Positions 46,244 to 56,352 of a DNA stretch of 64,000 nt are shown here, in pieces. The DNA lies in NCBI GenBank assembly GCA_944323845.1, contig CALUUA010000001.1, forward strand, positions 248,001 to 312,000. The letters run 5' to 3'. Positions within the stretch are counted from its first letter, which is position 1, and each line of letters begins with the position of its first letter. The notes beneath the pieces are model-generated. The model ran no database searches. It was not told the origin of the DNA and saw nothing but the letters and a program-made list of their open reading frames with translations. Source of the DNA: an uncultured Bacteroidales bacterium. Lineage in GTDB: Bacteria > Bacteroidota > Bacteroidia > Bacteroidales > UBA932. The translations under genes and the position numbers were made by a program.

Positions 46244-46798
46244 ATGGCTGACAGGAAATTATTGAATATCGAACTCGGCAGAATGACCGCCGAGGAATAC
46301 CGGCAGGCTCCGGAATCCGGCATAGTCGTCGTTCTGGATAATATCAGGAGCGCGCATAATGTCGGTTCAGCCTTCAGGAGTTCCGATGCCTTCAAGGTAG
46401 ACAAGGTCTGTCTGTGCGGAATATGTGCCGTACCTCCTTCCGCCGAAGTCCACAAGTCCGCGATAGGGGCTGAGTTCAGCGTGAGGTGGGAACACTTCGA
46501 CCGCACGGAAGATGCGGTCGGGATGCTCCGGGATGAAGGATATGTCATAGTAAGCGTCGAACAGACGGTAAATTCAGTCTCGCTGGATGACTTTACTCCA
46601 TCTCCCGGACAGAAGTATGCCTTTATTTTCGGTAACGAGGTGGCCGGAGTGGCTCAGGACATCGTCGATGCTTCCGACTTTTCACTGGAAATCCCCCAGT
46701 ACGGCACCAAACATTCATTGAATGTCTCGGTCTCTGTCGGAATCGTTCTCTGGGCTGCCCATCGCCGTATTCCGGCCACCGTTCAGGCGGCTGACTGA
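46244..46798 (+). CDS. TrmH/SpoU-family RNA 2'-O-methyltransferase
   Basis: 184 residues, SPOUT fold. The three family motifs are present: LDNIRSAHNVGSAFR (motif 1 with catalytic Arg), FGNEVAGV (motif 2) and IPQYGTKHSLNVSVSVGI (motif 3). The small size without an RNA-binding N domain suits TrmH/TrmL-like tRNA enzymes; the target is not fixed. The start at 46244 is downstream of the promoter, unlike an in-frame TTG at 46181. Confidence 0.88.
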   Translation: MADRKLLNIELGRMTAEEYRQAPESGIVVVLDNIRSAHNVGSAFRSSDAFKVDKVCLCGICAVPPSAEVHKSAIGAEFSVRWEHFDRTEDAVGMLRDEGYVIVSVEQTVNSVSLDDFTPSPGQKYAFIFGNEVAGVAQDIVDASDFSLEIPQYGTKHSLNVSVSVGIVLWAAHRRIPATVQAAD

Positions 46799-46805
46799 TA
46801 TCTGC

Positions 46806-49448
46806 CTATTTCCCGTTCCACTTCAGGGCCTTGAACAGTTCTACCACTACGAGAGGTATCAGGGCCAGTCCGACTACCGTAAGCCACTGCTCGTGACCCA
46901 TACTGCTGAAACTGAACGCCTCTGCGAAAGACGGCACCAGCAGGACTGCCAGGGAGAATGCTAATGAAGCCATGATGGCGAATATCAGAGGCTTGTTCTC
47001 CATAGGATTGAACCTGAAACGAGATTCGGTATTGGAATGCAGGTTTCCTGCATGAACCAGTTTGGCTGCAATAAGGGATGCGAAAGCCATGGTCTGGCCG
47101 AGGGATTCTGCGGATACCTCGTTCCCGTACATTTCCATACCCATTCTCTTTCCGATGATGAATGCCGCCAGAGTGATCGCTCCCATCATCACGCCCTGAT
47201 AGCTTATTCTCCACACCATTCCCTTGTCCATGAACTGTTTGCCTTTTCCGCGCGGACTTTTCTTCATGATATCACGTGCTGCCGGATCCAGACTCAACGC
47301 CAGGGCAGGGAAAGTCTCGCTCACCAGATTTATCCAGAGAATATGTATAGGAAGAAGCGGAATACCCATATTCAGGATTGACGCCACGAAGAGAAGCAGC
47401 ACTTCTCCCAGATTCGTGGAGAGCAGGAACAGTACGGTTTTCAGAATATTGTCATATATCCTCCTTCCTTCCGATACCGCTGAAACGATGGTCACGAAAT
47501 TATCGTCAGACAGAATCATGTCGGAAGCATCCTTGGCCACCTCGGTACCTGTGATTCCCATTGATACCCCTATGTCGGCCTGCTTGAGGGCCGGAGCATC
47601 GTTCACCCCGTCGCCTGTCATGGCTACAATCTCTCCTTTTTTCTGCCATGCCGTCACAATCTTCACTTTCTGCTCAGGAGCAATACGGGCGTAAACCGTA
47701 TATTTGTCGACATTTTCATCAAATGTCTTCTCGTCCAGCTTTTCCAGTTCGGTCCCTGTTATCGACAGGTCTCCATCCCTGTGTATGCCTATCTTGGTGG
47801 CTATCGCCAATGCGGTAGCCTTGTGGTCGCCGGTGATCATTATGGTTCTGATTCCAGCTTCATGGCATTCCTTGATGGCGCCGATGACTTCTTCCCTTTC
47901 AGGGTCGATCATTCCGGTCATGCCCGAGAAAATCAGATCCCTTTCGACTTCATCCACATCGGAAGATACACGGTCAGCCGGCCTGTATGCCATGGCGAGC
48001 ACTCTCAAAGCCGAGTCTGCCATCTTCCTGTTCATCTCCTGAAGTCCGGCAACATCCCCGGCAGTCAGTTTTCTGACACCTTCGGCAGTCTCTATCCCGG
48101 TACACACAGACAAGACCTCGTCCAACCCGCCTTTGACATTTATTTGCAGGGAACCGTCCTGCATTCTGTTGATGGTGGACATCCTTTTCCTCGAGGAGTC
48201 GAAAGCCACCTCGCCGACGCGCGGACAAGATTCGTCCAGCACGGCTTTCTTCATCCCGTGCTTCTCTCCGAGGTCGATAAGCGCAATTTCAGTAGGGTCT
48301 CCGACGCGGGTTATGCCTCCATCGTCGTTTTTCACCTCCTTGGCATCGCAGCACAGGACTGAAATGGTGATCAGTCTGTCAGGATTTCCGCTGGCGGCAT
48401 ATTCTTCCACTACAGTCATCTGGTTCTTTGTCAGGGTCCCCGTCTTGTCGGAGCATATCACAGTAGTACAGCCGAGGGTCTCGACGGACGGCAGTTTGCG
48501 GATGATGGCGTTGTGTCTGACCATCCGCCTTACACCCATTGAAAGTATGATGGTGGAAATGGCCGGGAGGCCTTCAGGAATGGCAGCGACAGCCAGCGAC
48601 ACTGCCACCATCAGCATGTTTATGACTGGTCTGCCGTACATTACGCCTATAATGAATATGACGACGCAAATCAGGACGGAAGCCGTTCCTATGACTTTGC
48701 CGAGATTTTCGAGTCTGGCCTGCATCGGAGTCTGGGTATCGGATTCCCCTCCGAGCATGTCGGCGATTTTGCCTATTTCCGTGTTCATTCCGGTCCCGGT
48801 GACCACGCCTTTCCCTCGTCCGAAAGTGACAACGCCGCTCGAATATGCCATATTCTTCCTGTCTCCAAGCGGAATATCCTCATCCGGAAGGACTTCAGGG
48901 CTTTTTTCCACAGGCACCGATTCGCCTGTCATGGATGATTCCTGTATGCTCATGTTCACGGATTCGGTAATCCTGATATCTGCCGGCACTATATCCCCCA
49001 CTTCGAGTTCCACCAGATCGCCGGGAACGACATCCTCCACGTTCACTACCATGGCTTCGCCGTCGCGGACGACCTTTGCCATCGGTGCAGCCATCTTTTT
49101 CAGCGATTCCAGCGACTTCTGCGCCTTGAATTCCTGATAAGCCCCGATAAACGCGTTGAGGAGCAGTATGCCGCATATTATATAGGTATCAAGCAGCCCT
49201 TCCCCTGTCTTTACCCCCATGAATCCCGATATGATGGCAGCTACGATAAGGAGGATTATCATGAAACTCTTGAACTGCGAGATGAACATGGCGAAGAATG
49301 ACCTGCCCTTTTTCTGCACGAGCGTGTTTTTCCCGTATTTTTCCATCCGGGAGGCTATTTCCTCTTTTTTAAGTCCTTCAGACAGGTCGGTCCCCATTTC
49401 ACGGGCGACCTCTTCTGCGGTTTTGCTGTAAAAATTTTCCATTGTCAT
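46806..49448 (-). CDS. Calcium-type P-type ATPase
   Basis: 880-residue P2 ATPase of the PMCA/SERCA-like group common in Bacteroidota; exports Ca2+ or a similar cation. Shows a cation-ATPase N domain (about 5-65), the actuator motif TGES, the membrane motif PEGLPA, the phosphorylation site DKTGTLTKNQ (about residue 335), and the hinge GDGVNDAPALKQADIG. C-terminal helices form the M5-M10 region. Convergent with the methyltransferase gene (7-bp gap). Ion specificity is from family likeness only. Confidence 0.9.
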   Translation of the reverse strand: MTMENFYSKTAEEVAREMGTDLSEGLKKEEIASRMEKYGKNTLVQKKGRSFFAMFISQFKSFMIILLIVAAIISGFMGVKTGEGLLDTYIICGILLLNAFIGAYQEFKAQKSLESLKKMAAPMAKVVRDGEAMVVNVEDVVPGDLVELEVGDIVPADIRITESVNMSIQESSMTGESVPVEKSPEVLPDEDIPLGDRKNMAYSSGVVTFGRGKGVVTGTGMNTEIGKIADMLGGESDTQTPMQARLENLGKVIGTASVLICVVIFIIGVMYGRPVINMLMVAVSLAVAAIPEGLPAISTIILSMGVRRMVRHNAIIRKLPSVETLGCTTVICSDKTGTLTKNQMTVVEEYAASGNPDRLITISVLCCDAKEVKNDDGGITRVGDPTEIALIDLGEKHGMKKAVLDESCPRVGEVAFDSSRKRMSTINRMQDGSLQINVKGGLDEVLSVCTGIETAEGVRKLTAGDVAGLQEMNRKMADSALRVLAMAYRPADRVSSDVDEVERDLIFSGMTGMIDPEREEVIGAIKECHEAGIRTIMITGDHKATALAIATKIGIHRDGDLSITGTELEKLDEKTFDENVDKYTVYARIAPEQKVKIVTAWQKKGEIVAMTGDGVNDAPALKQADIGVSMGITGTEVAKDASDMILSDDNFVTIVSAVSEGRRIYDNILKTVLFLLSTNLGEVLLLFVASILNMGIPLLPIHILWINLVSETFPALALSLDPAARDIMKKSPRGKGKQFMDKGMVWRISYQGVMMGAITLAAFIIGKRMGMEMYGNEVSAESLGQTMAFASLIAAKLVHAGNLHSNTESRFRFNPMENKPLIFAIMASLAFSLAVLLVPSFAEAFSFSSMGHEQWLTVVGLALIPLVVVELFKALKWNGK

Positions 49449-49484
49449 TGAATTTTATAAGATACCCTGAAAGGAAATCACCCG

Positions 49485-49523
49485 CAAAATTAATTGCAGA
49501 ATGCAGATATATTGTTATGTTTG
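49485..49523. promoter_or_regulatory. Divergent promoters: Ca2+-ATPase / AraC regulator
   Basis: Minus-strand TAATTTTG (49485-49492) lies 36 bp before the ATPase ATG; plus-strand TATGTTTG then C (49516-49523) lies 34 bp before the regulator start. Both match TAnnTTTG. Confidence 0.6.
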
Positions 49524-49557
49524 CAGATGAAAAAATGTGTAAAAAGTCGGATTTGCG

Positions 49558-50328
49558 GTGAAAAATAACGGAAATGAGAATTACGGGGCCTTTTCAATCC
49601 GTCTATGCAGCGGCGGTTCTGCCGTACTGGAGACGGAGGACCGGCGTTTCGAGGTGGCGTCCGGATGCCTGCTGATATCCACGCTGAACCGTCAGCCGGA
49701 GACGGTTTCATCTTCGGATGACTACATCGAACGTTCCGTAGCCGTGACACTTGACATGATACTTGATTTTCCCAGCCCCGTGGACATAGATGTCATCAAC
49801 CTTGCCATCCGCTATCCCTTGCTCAGGCTGGATGACGCCAGAGCCTTACGCATGTCGGATTATTTCGATTTGCTCGACAAGCAGTCCGCGTGCAGCGACA
49901 ATACTTACCGTCAGGAAATATACAGATCTGTCCTCTATGCCTTGATTCTGGAAATTTGTGACCTTTTCAGGTCAATGGAAACATCCTCGTCCGATATGCC
50001 GAAGCCGAGGCAGGAAGCCCTGACAGACGACTTTTTCAAACTGCTGGCCAGACATTACAGGAAAGAGCACACGGTGGGATTCTACGCTGACAGGCTTAAC
50101 CGCACTCCGAAATACCTTTCGTCGGCTATCAGGAAACTGAGCGGACGCTCAGTTCCGGAATGGATAGCCATAAACCTGATAAGGGAATCGAGGAATCTTC
50201 TTAAGACTTCCGACAAGACTGTCCTTGAAATATCGGAAGAACTGAATTTTTCCAGTCCTTCCGTCTTCGTCCAGTTTTTCCGCCATCATACAGGCGTGAC
50301 GCCCCTGCAATACCGCAAGCGTGTCTGA
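49558..50328 (+). CDS. AraC-family transcriptional regulator
   Basis: 256 residues with a GTG start; there is no in-frame ATG and an in-frame stop lies just upstream. The N-terminal half is an unclassified sensor. The C-terminal double helix-turn-helix (about 165-256) has VGFYADRLNRTPKYLSSAIRKLSG and VLEISEELNFSSPSVFVQFFRHHTGVTPLQYRK. It shares a divergent region with the Ca2+-ATPase and may control it. 2 bp from the convergent desulfidase-like gene. Confidence 0.9.
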   Translation: MKNNGNENYGAFSIRLCSGGSAVLETEDRRFEVASGCLLISTLNRQPETVSSSDDYIERSVAVTLDMILDFPSPVDIDVINLAIRYPLLRLDDARALRMSDYFDLLDKQSACSDNTYRQEIYRSVLYALILEICDLFRSMETSSSDMPKPRQEALTDDFFKLLARHYRKEHTVGFYADRLNRTPKYLSSAIRKLSGRSVPEWIAINLIRESRNLLKTSDKTVLEISEELNFSSPSVFVQFFRHHTGVTPLQYRKRV

Positions 50329-50330
50329 CC

Positions 50331-51656
50331 CTACTTGCAGACCATGATGTCGAGTATCATGTTGTCAGTGTCCTGCATTCCTACCGACCCTATCTCGCCG
50401 AGATTCCTGATGGTCTTCTCGATATCCTTTTCTATGATTCCGTCACTTTCCGGAATGCATATCCCTTCCATGGCCAGAACAGCCGACTGTACAGCGCAGG
50501 ATACGCCTGAAGCCACTTTCAGGGCGCAGCCTACTTTGGCGCCGTCGCAGACCATGCCTGTGATGTTGCCTATCATGTTCTTGATGGCTGAGCAGATCTG
50601 CGGGTAGGAGCCGCCCTTCAGATAGACTATGCCGCAGGCAGCCCCTGTGGACGCTATCACACATCCGCACAAGGCTGACAGCTTGCCCAGATACCCTTTG
50701 ATGTGGATGGCTATCAGGTGGCTCAAGGCCAATGCTCTGGCCAGTTGCCCGTCGTCCACTCCGTATTTGAGGCCGTAGGCTATTACCGGCATGGTGACGG
50801 TAATGCCCTGATTCCCGCTTCCTGAATTGCTCATTGCCGGAAGAGTGCAGCCTGCCATTCTGGCATCGGATGCAGCGGCAGTCATGGCCATTGCGAAGCT
50901 CATGAAATCGGAGCCGAAGACAGGCTTGTATTTCTCCGACATTATGGTCTGTCCCACACGCAGCCCGTAGTTCGATTCGAGCCCCTCATGAGCCAGCGCC
51001 AGATTCATGCTTTTCGACTCCAGAATGAAACTGATATCATCGGAACCGACCTCATTGACGAAATCGAGGATTTCGCGCACAGTCAGTCCGTAGTCCTGAG
51101 TGGTCTTCCCATTGCCGGAGGAATCGGCTCCGGCACTCTGATTCCGGGCGAGGACAGTATCGTCGAACCATGTTTCCACTATGTTGTCATGGTCGTCTTC
51201 AATCAGGGCGGACGCCTTGTGGCCTTCCCCTGTCCCTACACAGGCCTTGACATAGAGCTTGTGCGCGGTGTCGGCCAGCGTAACGCTGACCTTTTTGTCC
51301 GCCACCAGACTTTTTGCCCGGGCTATCGACCTGTCATCCAGATCATGCAGGACTTCCAGTCCGTACACTGTCTTTCCGCAGACGGCTCCAAGGGCCGACG
51401 CGATGTGCAGGCCTACCATCCCTGTCCCGGGAATCCCCACGCCCATGCCGTTTTTAAGTATGTTGCCGCTGACTTCGACATTGATACTGAAATCCGCCGT
51501 CATCCGCCATTCTTTTTCCGTGCAGGAGCATTTCTCCTGCAATATTTCCACGGCTTTCGCCACGGCCAGAGCCACAGCGATAGGCTCTGTGCAGCCGAGG
51601 GCCGGTTTCACTTCCTTCCTGATGAGTTCTATGATTTCAGATTGCCTTTCAGTCAT
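50331..51656 (-). CDS. L-cysteine desulfidase-like / serine dehydratase alpha family
   Basis: 441 residues of the UPF0597 (YhaM/CyuA) family, related to the serine dehydratase alpha chain: PALGCTEPIAVALA near the N-terminus, and glycine-rich SNSGSGNQGITVTMPV in the middle. CyuA of enteric bacteria degrades L-cysteine to pyruvate, ammonia and sulfide through an Fe-S cluster. Overlaps the amidase-like gene by 8 bp, so it is translationally coupled at the end of that operon. Confidence 0.85.
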   Translation of the reverse strand: MTERQSEIIELIRKEVKPALGCTEPIAVALAVAKAVEILQEKCSCTEKEWRMTADFSINVEVSGNILKNGMGVGIPGTGMVGLHIASALGAVCGKTVYGLEVLHDLDDRSIARAKSLVADKKVSVTLADTAHKLYVKACVGTGEGHKASALIEDDHDNIVETWFDDTVLARNQSAGADSSGNGKTTQDYGLTVREILDFVNEVGSDDISFILESKSMNLALAHEGLESNYGLRVGQTIMSEKYKPVFGSDFMSFAMAMTAAASDARMAGCTLPAMSNSGSGNQGITVTMPVIAYGLKYGVDDGQLARALALSHLIAIHIKGYLGKLSALCGCVIASTGAACGIVYLKGGSYPQICSAIKNMIGNITGMVCDGAKVGCALKVASGVSCAVQSAVLAMEGICIPESDGIIEKDIEKTIRNLGEIGSVGMQDTDNMILDIMVCK

Positions 51657-54600
51657 TGTCTGTCGTATGTTTGGTGAAATATCCTATGCTCGATTTGATG
51701 ATTCTCTCCAGATCTTCTTCTCCGGTCAGTATTTCGATAGGGAAGCCTATGCATATTGTCTTGTAAGTCCCGGCATCGACACAGACGGCTGCCGGTATGC
51801 GGGTGTCGCTGTATCTCAGGAATATGCTCCCTCTGCTGTCTGACGGCGCTATGCCGTCGGGAGCTTCCACGCTGTAAAGTTCCGGATCCGGCCTGTTGTT
51901 GAACCTCATCGTCATGCCTGCCTTCAGATCCGGGAGGCTGTCTCTGCATGCCACGGACACGACCTCTCCTGTCCTTCCGGCGTAGTTTGTCACATATCTG
52001 TATCCGAGGACGTTTTCCGCGAAATCCACAGATGCCGCCCTGAAGACACTGTCGGTAACGACAGGGAAAACCTTGTCCCAGATATCGGTCCCTATATTCG
52101 CTCCAGATACTATCAGGTCTCCGCCGCCGGAGGTGAAAGCCTTCAATGCATCCTGCAATGTTTCCGGAAATACCCTGAAACGATCCGGGATACCTCCTCT
52201 GGAGGCGACTGTAACCTGTTTGCCGCATATCAGATCAATGCACCAGATGCCTTCGGACAGTGTGGTATCGCTGCAGAAGGCAGCGGAACTGGCGGAGCAG
52301 AACGGGTAGCCTGCGTCCAATACAGCTTTTCCGTGTACTGAAGGATAGTCGAATGTATTGCCGGCGATGACAGAGCCGGCAAAATCATTGAATGACGCCC
52401 CGAATCCAGGGCAGTCGTCATTCACCCATTCCAGTTCCCTCCTGTTCTGGTACATGCTTCCCGTGAACGATATGTCCCTGATATACTGGATCCCGCTGTC
52501 CAGCCTGTTGTCGAAGCCGGCATATTCCGGATAGTCGAACCATGCAGGCGAGGAGACCCGGTCGAAGTTGTTCACTATGAGCAGGCAGCTGTCCGTCACG
52601 GATTTCCTGCTGCTCCATGTCAGTGTGGGCGCTCCCGCGCTCAATGTTTCAGACGGAAAACTTTTGCCGCCTTCGTTGTAGGCGATGATCCTGAAGCTGT
52701 ATATGTGCCCAGGCAGGAAATCCACGTCCGCGCAATAAGTCCCGTCTTCCAGCCTGTATGCCTGGAGTTCTTCTTCAGGGCCGAAAACCCCGTCGTCTGT
52801 CCGTGTCTGCAGGATGAAGCCTTCAGGAGCGGCCGTCGGTTCGAGGCTGTCGAGCGTCTCGCGCCATTTCAGCCTGATCTTGTCTCCTCGGAATGAGGCC
52901 GAAAACGAATTGACCGGAAGCGGCTGGACTGCATAATCGCGGCCGTATCTGTTGCTCAGGTATTTAAGCATCCCCTTGTATATGGCTCTGGACACGGTGA
53001 ACTTGAAAACGGGATCGTGGCCGAGCTTCATATCGGCGAAATTCTGGTGCGACAGGAATTCGCAGAGCATGGACGGGCATGACGGAGTCCTGGATTCCCT
53101 GTAGCCTCTGTCCCAGATGAATCTTCTGTTCCATTCCGGGTCGAATTTTTCCCGTATGTCATTCACTATCTGGCTCTGGATCAGGTTTGCATATTCTCTG
53201 CTCGTTCTCCTGTCTTCTCCGGACGGAAGAGTCCTTATGTTTTCGGATTTCAGGGTGTAGATGGCCAGAGTGCCTACAGTGGAGTCGTTCGGCGTCGTCC
53301 CGGCATCGGAGTGCAGGGCAAAGGCCAGATCGAACGGTATTCCCTTGCCGTCCGCTTCCGGGTTTACCGCCGAGCCGCCGCTCATGTAAGCCACCCAGTC
53401 GCCGCGGCACATGAAATCGTCGGCGTAGTCGTTTTTCATTTCATTCTGGCTGAACAGGGTAGTGTCCATTCCGGCCCATTGCAGCCAGTACCTGGCTCCT
53501 TCAGTGAAGCGAGGCATACCTGAAGTTTCCGGCAGCGATGCTGGATCTTCCGCGATGTTTCTGGCTATGTTTCCATAACCTCCTCCGATTTTCACTGCAT
53601 CGGCAGTGACTATGGACGGCTCTTCGGTCCTGTTTTCCGCAGATACGAGATTGTCCAGCATGACGCAGCCGTCAGTGCCTCTGTCGAACTCGAAGGTCCC
53701 GAGATATATCCATGTGCTTCCTCCCATTTTCTGATTGACCAGAAATACGGTCTCCCCGCCCATGTGCCGGACTGTGTAATGGGCTGTTTCTGTGCTGTTC
53801 GGAAGGGTCTTGTAGGAAATGTACACAGCATATTCGCCCCGCTCCGGAATGTCAGGTGTCCACTTTATACACGCGAATGCCCCTGTGCCTTCATCCAGAG
53901 TGGCGCATTTCGCAGCACGGGCCGTTCCCATCAGGAAAGGATTGTCCTCACCGGAATATATTGCCTTGGCATCGGCAAATCCCTCTCCCGCATCTTTCCA
54001 TCCGCCTTCTTCCGAATATTGCCCCGAAAGGCGCAGGCCGGCAGGGGCAGCCGATGCCTTGAATGTACTGTCCGAGTGGAAATCCGGGTCATTGTCTATG
54101 ATGATTTCTGTCTTGTTGATGTCGCGTTCGCGCGGCAGCATGACATAGGCTCCGGCATTTTCGAGCATCGGGACCAGATAGGGGAGGACGTAGCCTTGCG
54201 TGAACAGGTCTTCCACTGTCTGGAAGAGGCATGGACGCTGCCATTCCCACCTGCCTTCAGCCTGTTCGTAATACAGCCCGTGACTTTGCCACAGGGCGAT
54301 GTGGCTCCTGTCCAGTCCTTTGGACCATCGCCGGCTTCCTGTTTTCTCCACTATCGGATGCCTGCACGCTCCACGGTCTTCGGTCCTGTATGAAGTGCTG
54401 GCAGGGCGTCCGGTGGCCGAAAGTTCCCCTGTCACCAGATCCGGGAGTTTTTCCCCGCGGCTGCTTATCCTTCCCAGACTGTAACGCCGGTACTCCGCAG
54501 GGAAACGTTCTTTCAGTTCCCTGCAGAACCATCTGTAATCATCGGCGGTCCATGGCAGGTCGCTCAGGGAGTTGTCGAAATAGAAATCCAGCGAGTTCCC

Positions 54601-54774
54601 TCTGAGCATCACCGAGTTCAGTTTCAGTTCTCCCATGACGGATGTCCTCATGCGGATGAGAGTGTCCAGAACCTTGCATACAGGCTCGAAGTCATCCTTG
54701 ATGCTTTTCTGTGCATGGCAGTCTGTCGTGCATATGGCGAGCACGGCGGCGAATATGGCCAGAATCCTTTTCAT
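51649..54774 (-). CDS. Large amidase_3-like protein with golvesin-type and FN3 domains
   Basis: 1041 residues with signal peptide (TTDCHA-QKS). An amidase_3 fold appears split: IALWQSHGLYY (about 180), then LVPMLENAGAYVML; the later half holds FALHSDAG (His of the zinc site) and MLCEFLSHQNFAD (about 590). Between them sits a golvesin/xanthan-lyase-type domain (about 300-410; YAVYISYKT, VNQKMGGSTWIYLGTF). An FN3-like domain (about 655-745) and a C-terminal alpha/beta region follow. Probably a peptidoglycan amidase; the full zinc ligand set is not confirmed. 4-bp overlap with VanZ. Confidence 0.78.
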   Translation of the reverse strand: MKRILAIFAAVLAICTTDCHAQKSIKDDFEPVCKVLDTLIRMRTSVMGELKLNSVMLRGNSLDFYFDNSLSDLPWTADDYRWFCRELKERFPAEYRRYSLGRISSRGEKLPDLVTGELSATGRPASTSYRTEDRGACRHPIVEKTGSRRWSKGLDRSHIALWQSHGLYYEQAEGRWEWQRPCLFQTVEDLFTQGYVLPYLVPMLENAGAYVMLPRERDINKTEIIIDNDPDFHSDSTFKASAAPAGLRLSGQYSEEGGWKDAGEGFADAKAIYSGEDNPFLMGTARAAKCATLDEGTGAFACIKWTPDIPERGEYAVYISYKTLPNSTETAHYTVRHMGGETVFLVNQKMGGSTWIYLGTFEFDRGTDGCVMLDNLVSAENRTEEPSIVTADAVKIGGGYGNIARNIAEDPASLPETSGMPRFTEGARYWLQWAGMDTTLFSQNEMKNDYADDFMCRGDWVAYMSGGSAVNPEADGKGIPFDLAFALHSDAGTTPNDSTVGTLAIYTLKSENIRTLPSGEDRRTSREYANLIQSQIVNDIREKFDPEWNRRFIWDRGYRESRTPSCPSMLCEFLSHQNFADMKLGHDPVFKFTVSRAIYKGMLKYLSNRYGRDYAVQPLPVNSFSASFRGDKIRLKWRETLDSLEPTAAPEGFILQTRTDDGVFGPEEELQAYRLEDGTYCADVDFLPGHIYSFRIIAYNEGGKSFPSETLSAGAPTLTWSSRKSVTDSCLLIVNNFDRVSSPAWFDYPEYAGFDNRLDSGIQYIRDISFTGSMYQNRRELEWVNDDCPGFGASFNDFAGSVIAGNTFDYPSVHGKAVLDAGYPFCSASSAAFCSDTTLSEGIWCIDLICGKQVTVASRGGIPDRFRVFPETLQDALKAFTSGGGDLIVSGANIGTDIWDKVFPVVTDSVFRAASVDFAENVLGYRYVTNYAGRTGEVVSVACRDSLPDLKAGMTMRFNNRPDPELYSVEAPDGIAPSDSRGSIFLRYSDTRIPAAVCVDAGTYKTICIGFPIEILTGEEDLERIIKSSIGYFTKHTTDND

Positions 54775-55175
54775 GCGGTCTTTCTCCTTTTCCTTCTGAT
54801 GAAGGCTTCATAAACCTGCAGGAGCAGGGCGGCCGACACCAGCCCGCAGAAATCGGCCAGCAGATCAGCCATGTCGCAGCTTCTGTATCCGCTCCATCCC
54901 TGAATCAGTTCTATTACGGCTCCGAGCAGGACCCCGGCCGCCACTGACAGTATGCTGAACTTCAGGTATCTCCCGGAGGTATTCCTCAAATGCGGAAAAG
55001 CCATGTATGAGACTATGGGCAGGGGGAAAAACAGCAGGAAATGCACTACTTTGTCCATCCGGATGCCCCACAGGTCATTATCCAGACCGATGCTGCCCCT
55101 GAAATTCCAGAAGCAGCAGAAACATAATCCTGTAAGATATATGAAAAACAGTATCTTGAACAGTTTACCGCGCAT
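54771..55175 (-). CDS. VanZ family membrane protein
   Basis: 134 residues with four hydrophobic segments and the VanZ pattern MDKVVHFLLFF, AGVLLGAVIELIQGW and RSCDMADLLADFCG. VanZ proteins are poorly understood; some modify resistance to glycopeptides. Overlaps both neighbours (4 and 11 bp), firmly in the operon between the kinase-like and amidase-like genes. Confidence 0.88.
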   Translation of the reverse strand: MRGKLFKILFFIYLTGLCFCCFWNFRGSIGLDNDLWGIRMDKVVHFLLFFPLPIVSYMAFPHLRNTSGRYLKFSILSVAAGVLLGAVIELIQGWSGYRSCDMADLLADFCGLVSAALLLQVYEAFIRRKRRKTA

Positions 55176-56301
55176 ATTTGTCCACTATCTCCCTCATGGC
55201 CCCGTACTGGGCTTCGATGCTTTGCAGCAATTTGTACTGGGCATGTGTCCTCACCAGATTATGGCCCGGATATGCGGTCTTGTAGTACAGATCCCCGTCG
55301 ATGTAGTCCATCAGGAAGCGGAGAACCTGCTCGTAAGTGATGTATCTGGCCGAGAATGCCAGATTCTCGATTTCGGATTCTGTCAGATTCCCTTTCCGCT
55401 GCGACAGGTATCCGCGGGTATAGGCCTCGAACATTTCGATGGACATGCAGACGTTGTCAAGGTTCCGGTCGTCTTCCGCGCCGGTGTTCGTGTATGACCT
55501 GATGGCATCCCCGAAATCGTTCAGGGAAGTGCTGCTCATGCAGGTATCCAGGTCGATGACGCACAGCACGTCACCTTTCTTGTCGAAAAGGATATTGCTG
55601 ATTTTCGTGTCGTTATGAGTCACGCGGGTAGGTATTGTCCCGTCCTCCACCTTCGACCAGAACTCCAGCATTTCAGCCTTGCGGCTCTCTATCCATCCTA
55701 TTTCTTCCGCCAGATCCTTTACGCGGCCGACAGCGTCTTTCTTCAAGGCTTCATCCCACTGGACGAATCTCCACCTGATATTGTGGAAACCTTTGATTGT
55801 TTCGTTGAGCGGGGTGGTGAAATCGGAAAGCTGTGCCTGGAACTTGCCGATGCCTTCCCCTCCTTTGTAGCAGAGTTCCGGAGTATCGGCCTTTTCATAA
55901 GTCACCGATCCTTCTATGAAGACGCACATCGCCCAGTAGTTCCCGTCTTCATCCCTGTAGTACAGGTTCCCTGCAGGATCTTTCTTTTCGGCTTCCGACA
56001 TGGTCTGAGGCCTCCTTTTCGTGACAGTCAGGACTTCTCTCATAGGATCCCCGCCTGCCGCAACGACTTTTTTCTTTATGTGTTCGGTGACGAGTTCGAT
56101 GTTTTTCATCATGCCCGGCACATCGGGGAATATGAGATGGTTTTTCCTCTGGAGTATATATTTCGAAGCCCCTTCGCCTTCGGTCTTCACTATAAAGGTG
56201 TCGTTTATGAAGCCAGGTCCCAACGGCTTGATTTCAGTGATTTTGCCTGTCGTCTCGAATTTCTCCGCTAACTCTAGCATTTCTTCTGGTGTGCGTTTCA
56301 T
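55165..56301 (-). CDS. APH-fold kinase, N-acetylhexosamine kinase-like
   Basis: 378 residues of the aminoglycoside-phosphotransferase/choline-kinase fold. THNDTKISNILFD holds the catalytic Asp, VIDLDTCM the metal-binding Asp, and FGDAIRSYTNTGAEDD matches the segment after it in NahK-type N-acetylhexosamine 1-kinases. Likely makes a sugar 1-phosphate from a GlcNAc/GalNAc/MurNAc-type sugar. Antibiotic resistance is unlikely. First gene of the kinase-VanZ-amidase-desulfidase run. Confidence 0.8.
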   Translation of the reverse strand: MKRTPEEMLELAEKFETTGKITEIKPLGPGFINDTFIVKTEGEGASKYILQRKNHLIFPDVPGMMKNIELVTEHIKKKVVAAGGDPMREVLTVTKRRPQTMSEAEKKDPAGNLYYRDEDGNYWAMCVFIEGSVTYEKADTPELCYKGGEGIGKFQAQLSDFTTPLNETIKGFHNIRWRFVQWDEALKKDAVGRVKDLAEEIGWIESRKAEMLEFWSKVEDGTIPTRVTHNDTKISNILFDKKGDVLCVIDLDTCMSSTSLNDFGDAIRSYTNTGAEDDRNLDNVCMSIEMFEAYTRGYLSQRKGNLTESEIENLAFSARYITYEQVLRFLMDYIDGDLYYKTAYPGHNLVRTHAQYKLLQSIEAQYGAMREIVDKYAR

Positions 56302-56352
56302 AGTTTTCAGTGTTATTTTATATCTGTGAATTTTAGTTTCCGGTGATGCGGT

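Noticed and set aside
55165..56301. Aminoglycoside resistance gene
   Set aside because: The fold is shared, but the post-catalytic segment matches N-acetylhexosamine kinases rather than resistance enzymes.
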